From the NCBI GenBank assembly GCA_024637035.1, contig JAGXFW010000026.1, positions 117,600-181,599 of the forward strand: DNA of 64,000 nucleotides, read 5' to 3'. The notes under the pieces were generated by a model. It saw only the letters and a program-made list of their open reading frames with translations, did not search any database and was not told the origin of the DNA. The position numbers were made by a program, and so were the translations under genes. Of this stretch, positions 57,529 to 64,000 are shown one piece after another (the first letter of the stretch is position 1; each line of letters begins with the position of its first letter). This stretch comes from Actinomycetes bacterium (GTDB taxonomy: Bacteria > Actinomycetota > Thermoleophilia > RBG-16-64-13).

Positions 57529-59070
57529 GTGACCGGCCCGATCGCGTCCGGACCTCCCGCCCGGCCGGAGGAGGACGCTACTTCTGCGAAGTGGGGAGCG
57601 CCGCTCGCAATCGTCGTGGTCTCCGCAGCGGTCTTCCTCGCCGCGCTCGACCAGACCATGGTGGTGACCGTGCTGCCCGCCATGATGCGCACGCTCCACA
57701 TCCCCTACACGCAGTTGGACGACGCCGCCTGGATCATCACCGGCTACCTGCTCGGCTATACCGTCGCGATGCCTCTCTTCGGGCGCATCGCGGATACTCG
57801 AGGACGACGCCTCATGTTCGTCGTCGCCCTGGCACTGTTCTCCATCGCGAGCATCCTGTGCGCGCTTGCCCCGAACCTGCAGACATTGGTGGCGGCCAGG
57901 ATCGTCCAGGCGGGAGGTGGTGGTGCGCTTGTGCCCATCGCTATGGTGATCGCGGTGAGCGCTCTCCCCGGGCGGAAGGCTCTGGCTCTGGGCATAGTGG
58001 GGGCTGCCGCCGAGGCCGGAGGTGTGCTCGGACCTCTCTACGGGGCGACGCTCTCGCAACTGTGGGGCTGGCGTAGCATCTTCCTGGTGAACGTGCCGCT
58101 GGGGGCGGCCTTCATCGCCGCCGCGGTGGTCCTGCTTCCCCGCGACCGACGCGGCGAACAGGCGAAGAGCCGCATCGACTACCTGGGGACTCTCCTGATC
58201 GCCCTGTCCCTGGCCTCGCTCACCATCGGCCTGGCCGGTGATACCCACACGGGGCAAGTGGCGGTGCGGCCCACCTGGCTCATCATCAGCGCAGTGGCAT
58301 TCGTGTTGTTCCTCATCGCGGAGCGACGCGTCCGCGAGCCGCTTGTACGCCTCAGCCTGTTCCGTAAGATACCGTTCTCGGCCGCGAACATCGCCAATCT
58401 GGCCGTGGGCGGAGCCCTCATCATCGCGATGGTCGAGATCCCGCTCTACGCCTACTCCATCCTCGGGGCAAGCGAGATCGAGGGCGGTCTCCTCTTGATG
58501 CGTCTGACGATGATGATCCCCATCGGGGCACTCGGCGGAGGCTGGGTCGCCGACCGACTTGGCTACCGCCTGACGGGCGCTTTGGGCTTCGTACTCACCG
58601 GTGTGGGCTTCCTGCTCATCAGCTCATGGCCCATCGAGCCATCGTCCGCCGTCATGACCCGTGATCTCATTCTGACGGGACTCGGCTTCGGCGTCGTGAT
58701 CGCACCCATCGGCGCCTCCGTCATTGCCTCCGTGGGGCCCGAGTGGGTCACCACGGGCTCGGCGCTCGTCACCGTGATGCGCATGGTGGGTATGACCGTC
58801 GGTCTTTCGACCCTGAGCTCCTGGGGACTCCGCCGCTTCAACGGACTGATGGCCGATACCCCGCTGCCTCTGCGCACAGCCGACCTCACGACAGAGCAAT
58901 ACGACAGCCTGATAACGGCCTATGAACGCACACTGAACGCTTCCCTGCACACAGTGTATGGCGAGTTCTTCCTCGTCGCTGCGGGCATCGCCCTCTTCGC
59001 GGTGCTCCCCGCGCTACTCTTCTACCGGGGTCGAACCAAGACGGCGGGTCTGCCCTTCCTCCCCCAGTAG
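57529..59070 (+). CDS. P55-like MFS exporter (DHA2 family)
   Basis: A 513-residue 14-TM-type MFS protein: FLAALDQTMVVTVLP (motif D1), WIITGYLLGYTVAMPLFGRIADTRGRR (motif A), GAAAEAGGVLGPLYGATLSQLWGWRSIFLVNVPLG (motif C) and WVADRLGYRLTG. It is similar to Rv1410c/P55, which with LprG moves triacylglycerides and some drugs to the cell surface. GTG start. It is the second gene of the LprG-P55-like operon; the YhaM gene follows 67 bp later. Confidence 0.85.
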   Translation: MTGPIASGPPARPEEDATSAKWGAPLAIVVVSAAVFLAALDQTMVVTVLPAMMRTLHIPYTQLDDAAWIITGYLLGYTVAMPLFGRIADTRGRRLMFVVALALFSIASILCALAPNLQTLVAARIVQAGGGGALVPIAMVIAVSALPGRKALALGIVGAAAEAGGVLGPLYGATLSQLWGWRSIFLVNVPLGAAFIAAAVVLLPRDRRGEQAKSRIDYLGTLLIALSLASLTIGLAGDTHTGQVAVRPTWLIISAVAFVLFLIAERRVREPLVRLSLFRKIPFSAANIANLAVGGALIIAMVEIPLYAYSILGASEIEGGLLLMRLTMMIPIGALGGGWVADRLGYRLTGALGFVLTGVGFLLISSWPIEPSSAVMTRDLILTGLGFGVVIAPIGASVIASVGPEWVTTGSALVTVMRMVGMTVGLSTLSSWGLRRFNGLMADTPLPLRTADLTTEQYDSLITAYERTLNASLHTVYGEFFLVAAGIALFAVLPALLFYRGRTKTAGLPFLPQ

Positions 59071-59101
59071 GCCGCCGTCCGCCTCGGTACGTCCGCGCCC
59101 G

Positions 59102-59111
59102 CTGGTAGAAT
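59102..59111 (+). promoter_or_regulatory. Extended -10 element (CTGGTAGAAT)
   Basis: TGG-TAGAAT, 27 bp before ATG 59138 of the YhaM-like gene. One of four identical copies. Confidence 0.5.
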
Positions 59112-59137
59112 CTTGATGAGCGATACGAGAGGTCCGA

Positions 59138-60232
59138 ATGCGCCACGATCACACAGACCATGAACACCGGCACCCCCGCGAACACGACGTTTCTCAAGTC
59201 GCGGATCGACCACCCGCGTCTCTCGAGCCCGACTCGCACATACCTGTCCGTGATCTTCTCCCCGGCGCGATCGTGCTCGACGTGATCCTCGTGGCGCGCA
59301 AGGAAACCCGCACCACGAAGAGCGGCAAGCCGTTCCTCAAGCTTCGTCTCGGAGACCGCACTGGGACTCTCGATTGCATGGTTTGGGAAGCCGCCGAGGC
59401 CTTGGGTGCGGGCTTCGAGGTGGGTGACGTGGTGCGCGTGCGCGGGCGCACATCGGAGTACCGCGGGTGTGTGCAGATGGAAGCGAGCGAGATAGAGCGG
59501 GTGCCGCACTCGACCGTCGACGCGCGCCTCTTCCTCCCGGCCACGTATCGGGATGTAGAGGAACTCCAAGGCTTCCTGAGGTACCAGATAGAGTCCGTGT
59601 ACGATCGCGACTACCGTATGCTGCTCGAGGCGATCTTCGGAGACCCCGAGTTCCTAACGCGCTTCAGCGACGCACCGGCTGCCACCTCGTTCCATCACGC
59701 ATACCTGGGCGGCCTTCTCGAACACACGGTGACGGTGGCCGATCTCTGCGAGCACATCTCGCAACAGTACGGTCGCATCGATCGCGACTTGCTCGTCACC
59801 ATCGCGCTCCTGCACGACATCGGCAAGGTGGATGAACTCACCTACGAGCGAACCATCGGCTACAGCGATGCAGGGCGCTTCCTTGGCCACGTGGTGCTGG
59901 GGGTCACCCTGGTATCCGACCAAGCGGCCAGACTAGCGGACTTCCCCCGAGAGAAACTGCACCAACTGCTCCACGCCATCGTGAGCCACCATGGCGAGTT
60001 GGAGTGGGGGTCTCCCAAGCGTCCCGCCACGCTCGAGGCTCTCATAGTCCACCACGTCGACAACCTCGACGCCAAGGTCAAGGGGTTCCTAGAGATCGTC
60101 GAGGGCTCCCGACAGGCCCCGTGGACAGATGTGCAGAATCTGTTCCGCAGACCGCTGCACGTGCCCAGGGCGAACCATCAGGAACACGGATTCATGCCGC
60201 CCCTCGAAGACCAGGGGCTCGGGCAAGACTAG
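59138..60232 (+). CDS. YhaM-like OB-fold/HD-domain 3'-5' exoribonuclease
   Basis: A 364-residue protein. The N-terminal OB-fold (RKETRTTKSGKPFLKLRLGDRTGTLDCMVW) is followed by an HD domain: FHHAYLGGLLEHTVTVADLC, LLHDIGKVDELTY and IVSHHGELEWGSPKRPATLEALIVHHVDNLDAKV. The His/Asp metal ligands and the OB-HD layout are those of YhaM, a 3'-5' exoribonuclease of Firmicutes. Residues 1-30 are His/Pro-rich and possibly disordered. AGAGGT precedes ATG. Convergent with the downstream gene. Confidence 0.88.
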   Translation: MRHDHTDHEHRHPREHDVSQVADRPPASLEPDSHIPVRDLLPGAIVLDVILVARKETRTTKSGKPFLKLRLGDRTGTLDCMVWEAAEALGAGFEVGDVVRVRGRTSEYRGCVQMEASEIERVPHSTVDARLFLPATYRDVEELQGFLRYQIESVYDRDYRMLLEAIFGDPEFLTRFSDAPAATSFHHAYLGGLLEHTVTVADLCEHISQQYGRIDRDLLVTIALLHDIGKVDELTYERTIGYSDAGRFLGHVVLGVTLVSDQAARLADFPREKLHQLLHAIVSHHGELEWGSPKRPATLEALIVHHVDNLDAKVKGFLEIVEGSRQAPWTDVQNLFRRPLHVPRANHQEHGFMPPLEDQGLGQD

Positions 60233-60244
60233 TCCCGCAAGGGG

Positions 60245-61765
60245 CTAGTCGTCATCCTCCGTCAGAGTCGTCTCGATGGTCGCGACAACCTCGGGCTCCA
60301 CGCCCAGATCAACAGAGTCGTTCGCGCCCGGAGAGGTCGGGTTCTCGTCCCGAGAGAGGAGGACCGCCTCACCCTTCATCATGGCATCGAACGCCTTTGC
60401 CTTCAGCCGGTTCCGGGTCGCCTCGATCCGCTTTCGCATGCTCTCATGATCGAACTCACCCTCCACCTGCGGCGCATCGGAGGGCTTCAGGTCCTCCTTG
60501 AGAAGGCTGTCGACTGCCGCCTCATCTTCTCTCGCGGCCACATCGGGCGCAGCAATTGTAGGCGCGGGCGGGGCGGGCGGTGGCTCGTACGCGGGCGGTG
60601 GCTCGTACGCGGGCGGGGCGGGTGGTGCGGGCGGTGGCTCGTACGCGGGCGGGGCGGCTCGAGAAGGTTGAGGGGCGACGGGGGCTTCAGCGCTCTCGTA
60701 GACCGGCTCCGGCTCCACCACGGGAGCTGATTGCGGCTCGAAAGCAGGAGCGTCGGGCGACTCCTTCGCCTCGACCGGCGCCGGGATCTCGAAAGATTCG
60801 ACCGGCGGCTCGTACACGATCGCGGTTTCCGCGGCGGGTTCCTCCGGCTCGCCCATCACCGAAGTGCCGCCGAAGATCGACACCTCCCCTACGCTGGAGG
60901 TCGATGGTGCGAATGGCTGATCAAGTTCGCGCTGGATGCGGCGCCTCGTGTCCTCGATGCGTGCCCTCAGATCAGCCGTGCCGCCTCCTCCAAGCGAGAT
61001 CGGCCCACGCTCCTCAGCGGTCTCCACATCGGGCACGCCATCCGTCGCGGTCCAACCCGGCCCACTAATGGGCTCCTCGAGTGTCTCGGGAGCAGACACT
61101 GCCACTGCACTGTCATCCCACGCGCCGGGGTCCTTGAGTACGCCGGGCTCGTCTATCACGTTCCGCGGCTCGGCGGCTGCTGCGTAGATGGGATCATCGA
61201 TGCCGACGAAGTCCGACGGTGCTTCCGGCTCCGCGACGGGCTCGTACTCGACCACAGGCTCAGGTTCGGGTATCGGCGCCGGCTCGTAGGCGGGCGGTGG
61301 CTCGAAAGCGGGTGGTGGCTCAGGTTCCGCGACGGGCTCGTACTCGACCACAGGCTCGGGTTCGGGTATCGGCGCCGGCTCATAGGCGGGCGGTGGCTCG
61401 TAGGCGGGCGGTGGCTCGAAAGCGGGCGGTGGCTCAGGTTCCGCGACGGGCTCGTACTCGACCACAGGCTCGGGTTCGGGTATCGGCGCCGGCTCGTAGG
61501 CGGGCGGCAGCGCCGGGGCGAATGTGTCGAGGGGGGGAGCCTCGGGGGACTCTGCGACGGGCGACGGCTCGAACAGCATGAGCTCCGGGTCTGCGAAGAG
61601 TTCCGAGCTCGAGGCCTCCTCCAATCGAGGGGCATCGAGGTCCTGCTCGTTCGCATCGGGACCGAGAAGGGCATCGCGCACGCGCTGCCCCCGCTTGGGT
61701 GACACGAGAAAGCCAAAGAGCGCCCCAAGGAGACCTCCGAAAAGAAACTTCCCTAGGCCTTTCAT
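60245..61765 (-). CDS. Pro/Glu-rich repeat protein with YtxH-like N-terminus
   Basis: A 506-residue protein. The N-terminus MKGLGKFLFGGLLGALFGFL is a short hydrophobic anchor with a VSPKRGQRVRDALL continuation, like YtxH-type proteins. The middle consists of proline/glutamate-rich repeats (AYEPAPIPEPEPVVEYEP, three copies; then AYEPPPAPPAPPAYEPPPAY). A charged helical part (ADLRARIEDTRRRIQREL and HESMRKRIEATRNRLKAKAFDAMM) with two similar R-rich helices follows. Probably a membrane-anchored spacer with C-terminal helical interaction sites. AAGGAGGGG precedes ATG. Function unknown; extended -10 TGGTAAGAT lies at 61828-61820. Confidence 0.65.
   Translation of the reverse strand: MKGLGKFLFGGLLGALFGFLVSPKRGQRVRDALLGPDANEQDLDAPRLEEASSSELFADPELMLFEPSPVAESPEAPPLDTFAPALPPAYEPAPIPEPEPVVEYEPVAEPEPPPAFEPPPAYEPPPAYEPAPIPEPEPVVEYEPVAEPEPPPAFEPPPAYEPAPIPEPEPVVEYEPVAEPEAPSDFVGIDDPIYAAAAEPRNVIDEPGVLKDPGAWDDSAVAVSAPETLEEPISGPGWTATDGVPDVETAEERGPISLGGGGTADLRARIEDTRRRIQRELDQPFAPSTSSVGEVSIFGGTSVMGEPEEPAAETAIVYEPPVESFEIPAPVEAKESPDAPAFEPQSAPVVEPEPVYESAEAPVAPQPSRAAPPAYEPPPAPPAPPAYEPPPAYEPPPAPPAPTIAAPDVAAREDEAAVDSLLKEDLKPSDAPQVEGEFDHESMRKRIEATRNRLKAKAFDAMMKGEAVLLSRDENPTSPGANDSVDLGVEPEVVATIETTLTEDDD
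61225..61505. repeat. Coding tandem repeat in the Pro/Glu-rich protein
   Basis: Three near-identical units starting near 61231, 61327 and 61441 (96- and 114-bp spacing), encoding AYEPAPIPEPEPVVEYEP-type repeats. The near-perfect nucleotide identity suggests recent expansion and possible length variation. A second degenerate region of the same kind lies at 60560-60660. Confidence 0.7.
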
Positions 61766-61975
61766 GGAGTACTCCCCTCCTTGTCGCCAGACGATCGCCG
61801 TGCCGACTCTCGGATTGACATCTTACCACCCGCTCCGATAGCCGCTCGAGCACGGGGCACAGCCCCTAGACGCTACCATCGACAATTCAACGCGCGAAGT
61901 GTAGCGGAAGCAACGTTGCGGGGACCTCTTTCGCCCGAAACGTTCGATATCCTCCGGCTTCCCTTGGCACTCCTG

Positions 61976-62476
61976 CTACAGGATCCTCGTCACCTTCAGC
62001 CGCCCGTCGGGGTCCTCGGACGCCAGGATCCCCCACTGCAGACCGAAGTCTGTGGTGGCCTGCTCCGCCAGTTCCGTGAGTACCTTCCGTGCGCGCGCGT
62101 CAAGAAGGAACTTCAGTGGCATGGGTGGATTCTCGCCCAACTGGAAGATGACCTCCCCATCACGACCGCGCTTGATGAAGACTGTCTCGTCCGTGATCTC
62201 CTTCAGCGCGGGCCCCGATTCGTAGACTTTGGAGGTTGCACCCCCTGGTGGAAACAGATCCGGGACCGCGGAGGTCGGCGCCGCCAGGTCGGTCGCGGCG
62301 ACCGTCGAGCCCGCCGCTCCTCCCCTCATCGCATCACGATCGGCCCTCATCGCGGCCGCGAAGCGTTCGGACGGCGACTCCTCCAACTGACCCTGCACCC
62401 TGAACAGCCTGTATGCGTAGTAGCCGAGAAAACCCAGGAGGAACACCACGACCAGAGAACCGATGACGTAGAACAC
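61976..62476 (-). CDS. Single-TM protein upstream of rarA in antisense order, hypothetical
   Basis: A 166-residue protein. One N-terminal helix (FYVIGSLVVVFLLGFLGYYAYRLF) precedes a linker and a soluble domain (ESGPALKEITDETVFIKRGRDGEVIFQLGENPPMPLKFLL and ARKVLTELAEQATTDFGLQWGIL). The GTG start at 62476 has GGAG eight bases upstream; the rarA stop is 16 bp away, so it is the next gene in the rarA operon. Function unknown. Confidence 0.6.
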   Translation of the reverse strand: MFYVIGSLVVVFLLGFLGYYAYRLFRVQGQLEESPSERFAAAMRADRDAMRGGAAGSTVAATDLAAPTSAVPDLFPPGGATSKVYESGPALKEITDETVFIKRGRDGEVIFQLGENPPMPLKFLLDARARKVLTELAEQATTDFGLQWGILASEDPDGRLKVTRIL

Positions 62477-62492
62477 CGTGGAAGCTCCCAAG

Positions 62493-63821
62493 CTAGCCTC
62501 TCCTCCTCGAAGAACGCATGCGCCGCAAGAACTCACCCATCTCCGCCTCCGCCCCCTCGGCGGTGGGTCGATAGTACTCACGCTCACCAACACCGTCGGG
62601 CAGGTGCCTCTGCGCCGTATATCCGCCTTCAGCGTGGGGGTAGACGTAGCCTTCTCCGTGGCCGAAAGACCGAGCGCCTCGATAGCTCGTGTCGCGCAAG
62701 GAGGCGGGAGGAGCGTGGGCGCCCGCCGATTCGACCTCGGCGATCGCCTCTTTGATCGCCACGTACGACGCATTCGACTTGGGCGCACAGCAGAGATACG
62801 TGACCGCTTGGGCAAGATTGATGCGCGCCTCCGGGAACCCGACCATCATGACCGCTTGCGCCGCAGCGACTGCCACCTGGAGGCCGTGGGGTTCGGCGTT
62901 GCCCACGTCCTCCGAGGCGAAGATGATGATGCGACGAGCGATGAACATGGGGTCCTCGCCCCCGGCGATCATCACTGCCAGATAGTAGAGCGCGGCATCG
63001 GGGTCAGATCCCCTCATGCTCTTGATGAAGGCCGAGACGAAATCGTAGTGCGCGTCCCCATCCTTGTCGTACACGACCACCTTGCGCTGCGCGGCCCTCT
63101 CGACGGTGGACGCTTCCAACGTGTCGAGTCCCTCCCCGGCCGCATGGGCCGCTGCCCTCTCAAGGAGGTTCAGACAGCGTCGTGCGTCACCCGACCCCGC
63201 CTCCGCGAGCATCTCGCGCACGTCATCGGACACGTGGAGCGTCTTGCCCTGCAGCAGACCGGGAGGGTCCAGGGCCCTGTCGATGAGAACTCGGAGATCG
63301 TCGTGTTCGAGAGGGAGGAAGCGGTGGAGCTCGCAGCGGGAGACGAGAGCGGGGATCACCTCGAAGTAGGGGTTCTCGGTCGTGGCACCGATGAGGAGCA
63401 CCAGCCCGTCTTCCACCGCGTGCAGCACGGAATCCTGTTGGGCTTTCGAAAAGCGATGGATCTCGTCGATGAAGAGGATCGTACGAACGCCCGACTCCTC
63501 GCGCCGATGGAGCGCCCGTTCCAGGACCTTCCGCACATCGGCCACACCGGAGCTCACGGCCGAAAGCTCTTCGAACACCGCGTCGAGACGCGTGGCAACC
63601 GCCCGAGCAACGGTCGTCTTGCCGGTCCCCGGGGGCCCGAAGAGGATCATCGAGCCGGGTGAACCAGAGGATACGTCGAGTCGGAGCGCACCCTGCTCCC
63701 CGAGGAGATGACGCTGACCGACGATCGAATCGAGGTCTGCAGGGCGCATGCGGCTCGCGAGAGGGGCGTGGGCGCTCATGTCCGTGTCGAGTGCGGCTGA
63801 GAAGAGGTTGCGATCGGCCAT
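62493..63821 (-). CDS. rarA: RarA/MgsA-like replication-associated AAA+ ATPase
   Basis: A 442-residue AAA+ protein of the RarA/WRNIP1 group: Walker A FGPPGTGKTTVARAVAT, Walker B ILFIDEIHRFSKAQQDS, sensor 1 LIGATTENPYFEV, VSRCELHRFLPL, sensor 2 SGDARRCLNLLERA, and the tetramerisation region with HYDFVSAFIKSMRGSDPDAALYYLAVM, EDPMFIARRIIIFASEDVGNA. RarA acts at stalled replication forks. ATG 63821 is preceded seven bases earlier by CTGGTAGAAT, so the transcript may be leaderless. First gene of the operon. Confidence 0.94.
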   Translation of the reverse strand: MADRNLFSAALDTDMSAHAPLASRMRPADLDSIVGQRHLLGEQGALRLDVSSGSPGSMILFGPPGTGKTTVARAVATRLDAVFEELSAVSSGVADVRKVLERALHRREESGVRTILFIDEIHRFSKAQQDSVLHAVEDGLVLLIGATTENPYFEVIPALVSRCELHRFLPLEHDDLRVLIDRALDPPGLLQGKTLHVSDDVREMLAEAGSGDARRCLNLLERAAAHAAGEGLDTLEASTVERAAQRKVVVYDKDGDAHYDFVSAFIKSMRGSDPDAALYYLAVMIAGGEDPMFIARRIIIFASEDVGNAEPHGLQVAVAAAQAVMMVGFPEARINLAQAVTYLCCAPKSNASYVAIKEAIAEVESAGAHAPPASLRDTSYRGARSFGHGEGYVYPHAEGGYTAQRHLPDGVGEREYYRPTAEGAEAEMGEFLRRMRSSRRRG

Positions 63822-63828
63822 GGTCAGG

Positions 63829-63838
63829 ATTCTACCAG
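63829..63838 (-). promoter_or_regulatory. Extended -10 element (CTGGTAGAAT) of rarA, minus strand
   Basis: TGG-TAGAAT with its end seven bases before the rarA ATG. A clear -35 is lacking, as is normal for extended -10 promoters. Confidence 0.5.
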
Positions 63839-63953
63839 CAGTGTTGTGCTTGGCAGAGACGGCGTACCGCGAGGAGCTCCTGCGGCGCCCCGGCAAGGTG
63901 CCACGCATCGTCGTGGAGGGCGGCGGCGCCCCGTAGCGGCGGGTCGGTCGTTG

Positions 63954-63982
63954 TTGAGCGAACCCGACTGATTGGATAGAAT
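63954..63982 (+). promoter_or_regulatory. Promoter reading out of the window
   Basis: TTGAGC (63954-63959), 17 bp, TAGAAT (63977-63982) on the plus strand, close to consensus. The gene it serves begins beyond the window. Confidence 0.5.
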
Positions 63983-64000
63983 CTCGCTCGGAAGCGGGCC

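Noticed and set aside
61225..61505. CRISPR-like or satellite array
   Set aside because: The repeats are coding, in frame, about 100 bp long and contain no unique spacers; they encode a Pro/Glu-rich protein spacer.
63820..63936. 38-codon ORF on the plus strand before the outgoing promoter
   Set aside because: No ribosome site, no recognised motif, and it overlaps the rarA promoter region; not supported as a gene.

Overview
This 64 kb window looks like chromosome of a GC-rich actinobacterium, probably an uncultured, anaerobic or facultative lineage. That is inferred from visibly high GC, an LprG/P55-type lipoprotein-exporter pair, frequent GTG/TTG starts, several predicted leaderless starts, a membrane-bound ETF:menaquinone oxidoreductase and a benzoyl-CoA-reductase-type ATPase pair. 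I ran no database search; names rest on motifs read by eye.

Positions 1-8.0 kb (all minus) carry acyl-CoA and aromatic-acid metabolism: an acyl-CoA ligase cut by the window edge, a PanE-like reductase, a dienoyl-CoA-hydratase-like crotonase, a LytS/LytT-type two-component pair, and an operon of two BzdP/BzdQ-like ATPases with a 2[4Fe-4S] ferredoxin. From 21.5 to 28.5 kb a TetR regulator faces an operon led by a BadH-like dehydrogenase and followed by a hexapeptide protein, a second SDR, EtfB, EtfA and an EMO-like oxidoreductase. The same 20-bp operator lies just downstream of the promoters of the bzd-like operon, the BadH operon and tetR, tying these parts into one predicted regulon.

Between them, 10.1-14.4 kb is accessory DNA. 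Four attC-like imperfect palindromes separate two toxin-antitoxin operons, a decayed DUF805 gene and a membrane protein, all in one orientation and without an integrase. Broken ABC-transporter genes lie on both sides. Next come an ABC-2 exporter, a CASTOR/POLLUX-like channel (a separate two-RCK channel lies at 8.3 kb), a Cdd1-like protein and a frameshifted GGDEF gene.

From 28.6 to 46.8 kb are a sirtuin, secreted proteins, a CBS-DUF294 operon converging on a CBS/CBS/ATP-sulfurylase-like operon with altered sulfate-site residues, a LytTR regulator coupled to an RsbW-like ATPase, a radical-SAM/IMPase/AmrS operon, a polar amino acid ABC transporter, HtrA and two DUF4177-like paralogues.

From 46.9 to 64 kb are a LutBA fusion with LutC, a DagK-like lipid kinase, a nitroreductase, a stand-alone CarH-type cobalamin photosensor module joined to a MacB-like ABC operon, hypothetical proteins, the LprG/P55-like operon, a YhaM-type OB-HD protein, a Pro/Glu-rich repeat protein and RarA. 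No rRNA, tRNA, CRISPR array, transposase or integrase was recognised.
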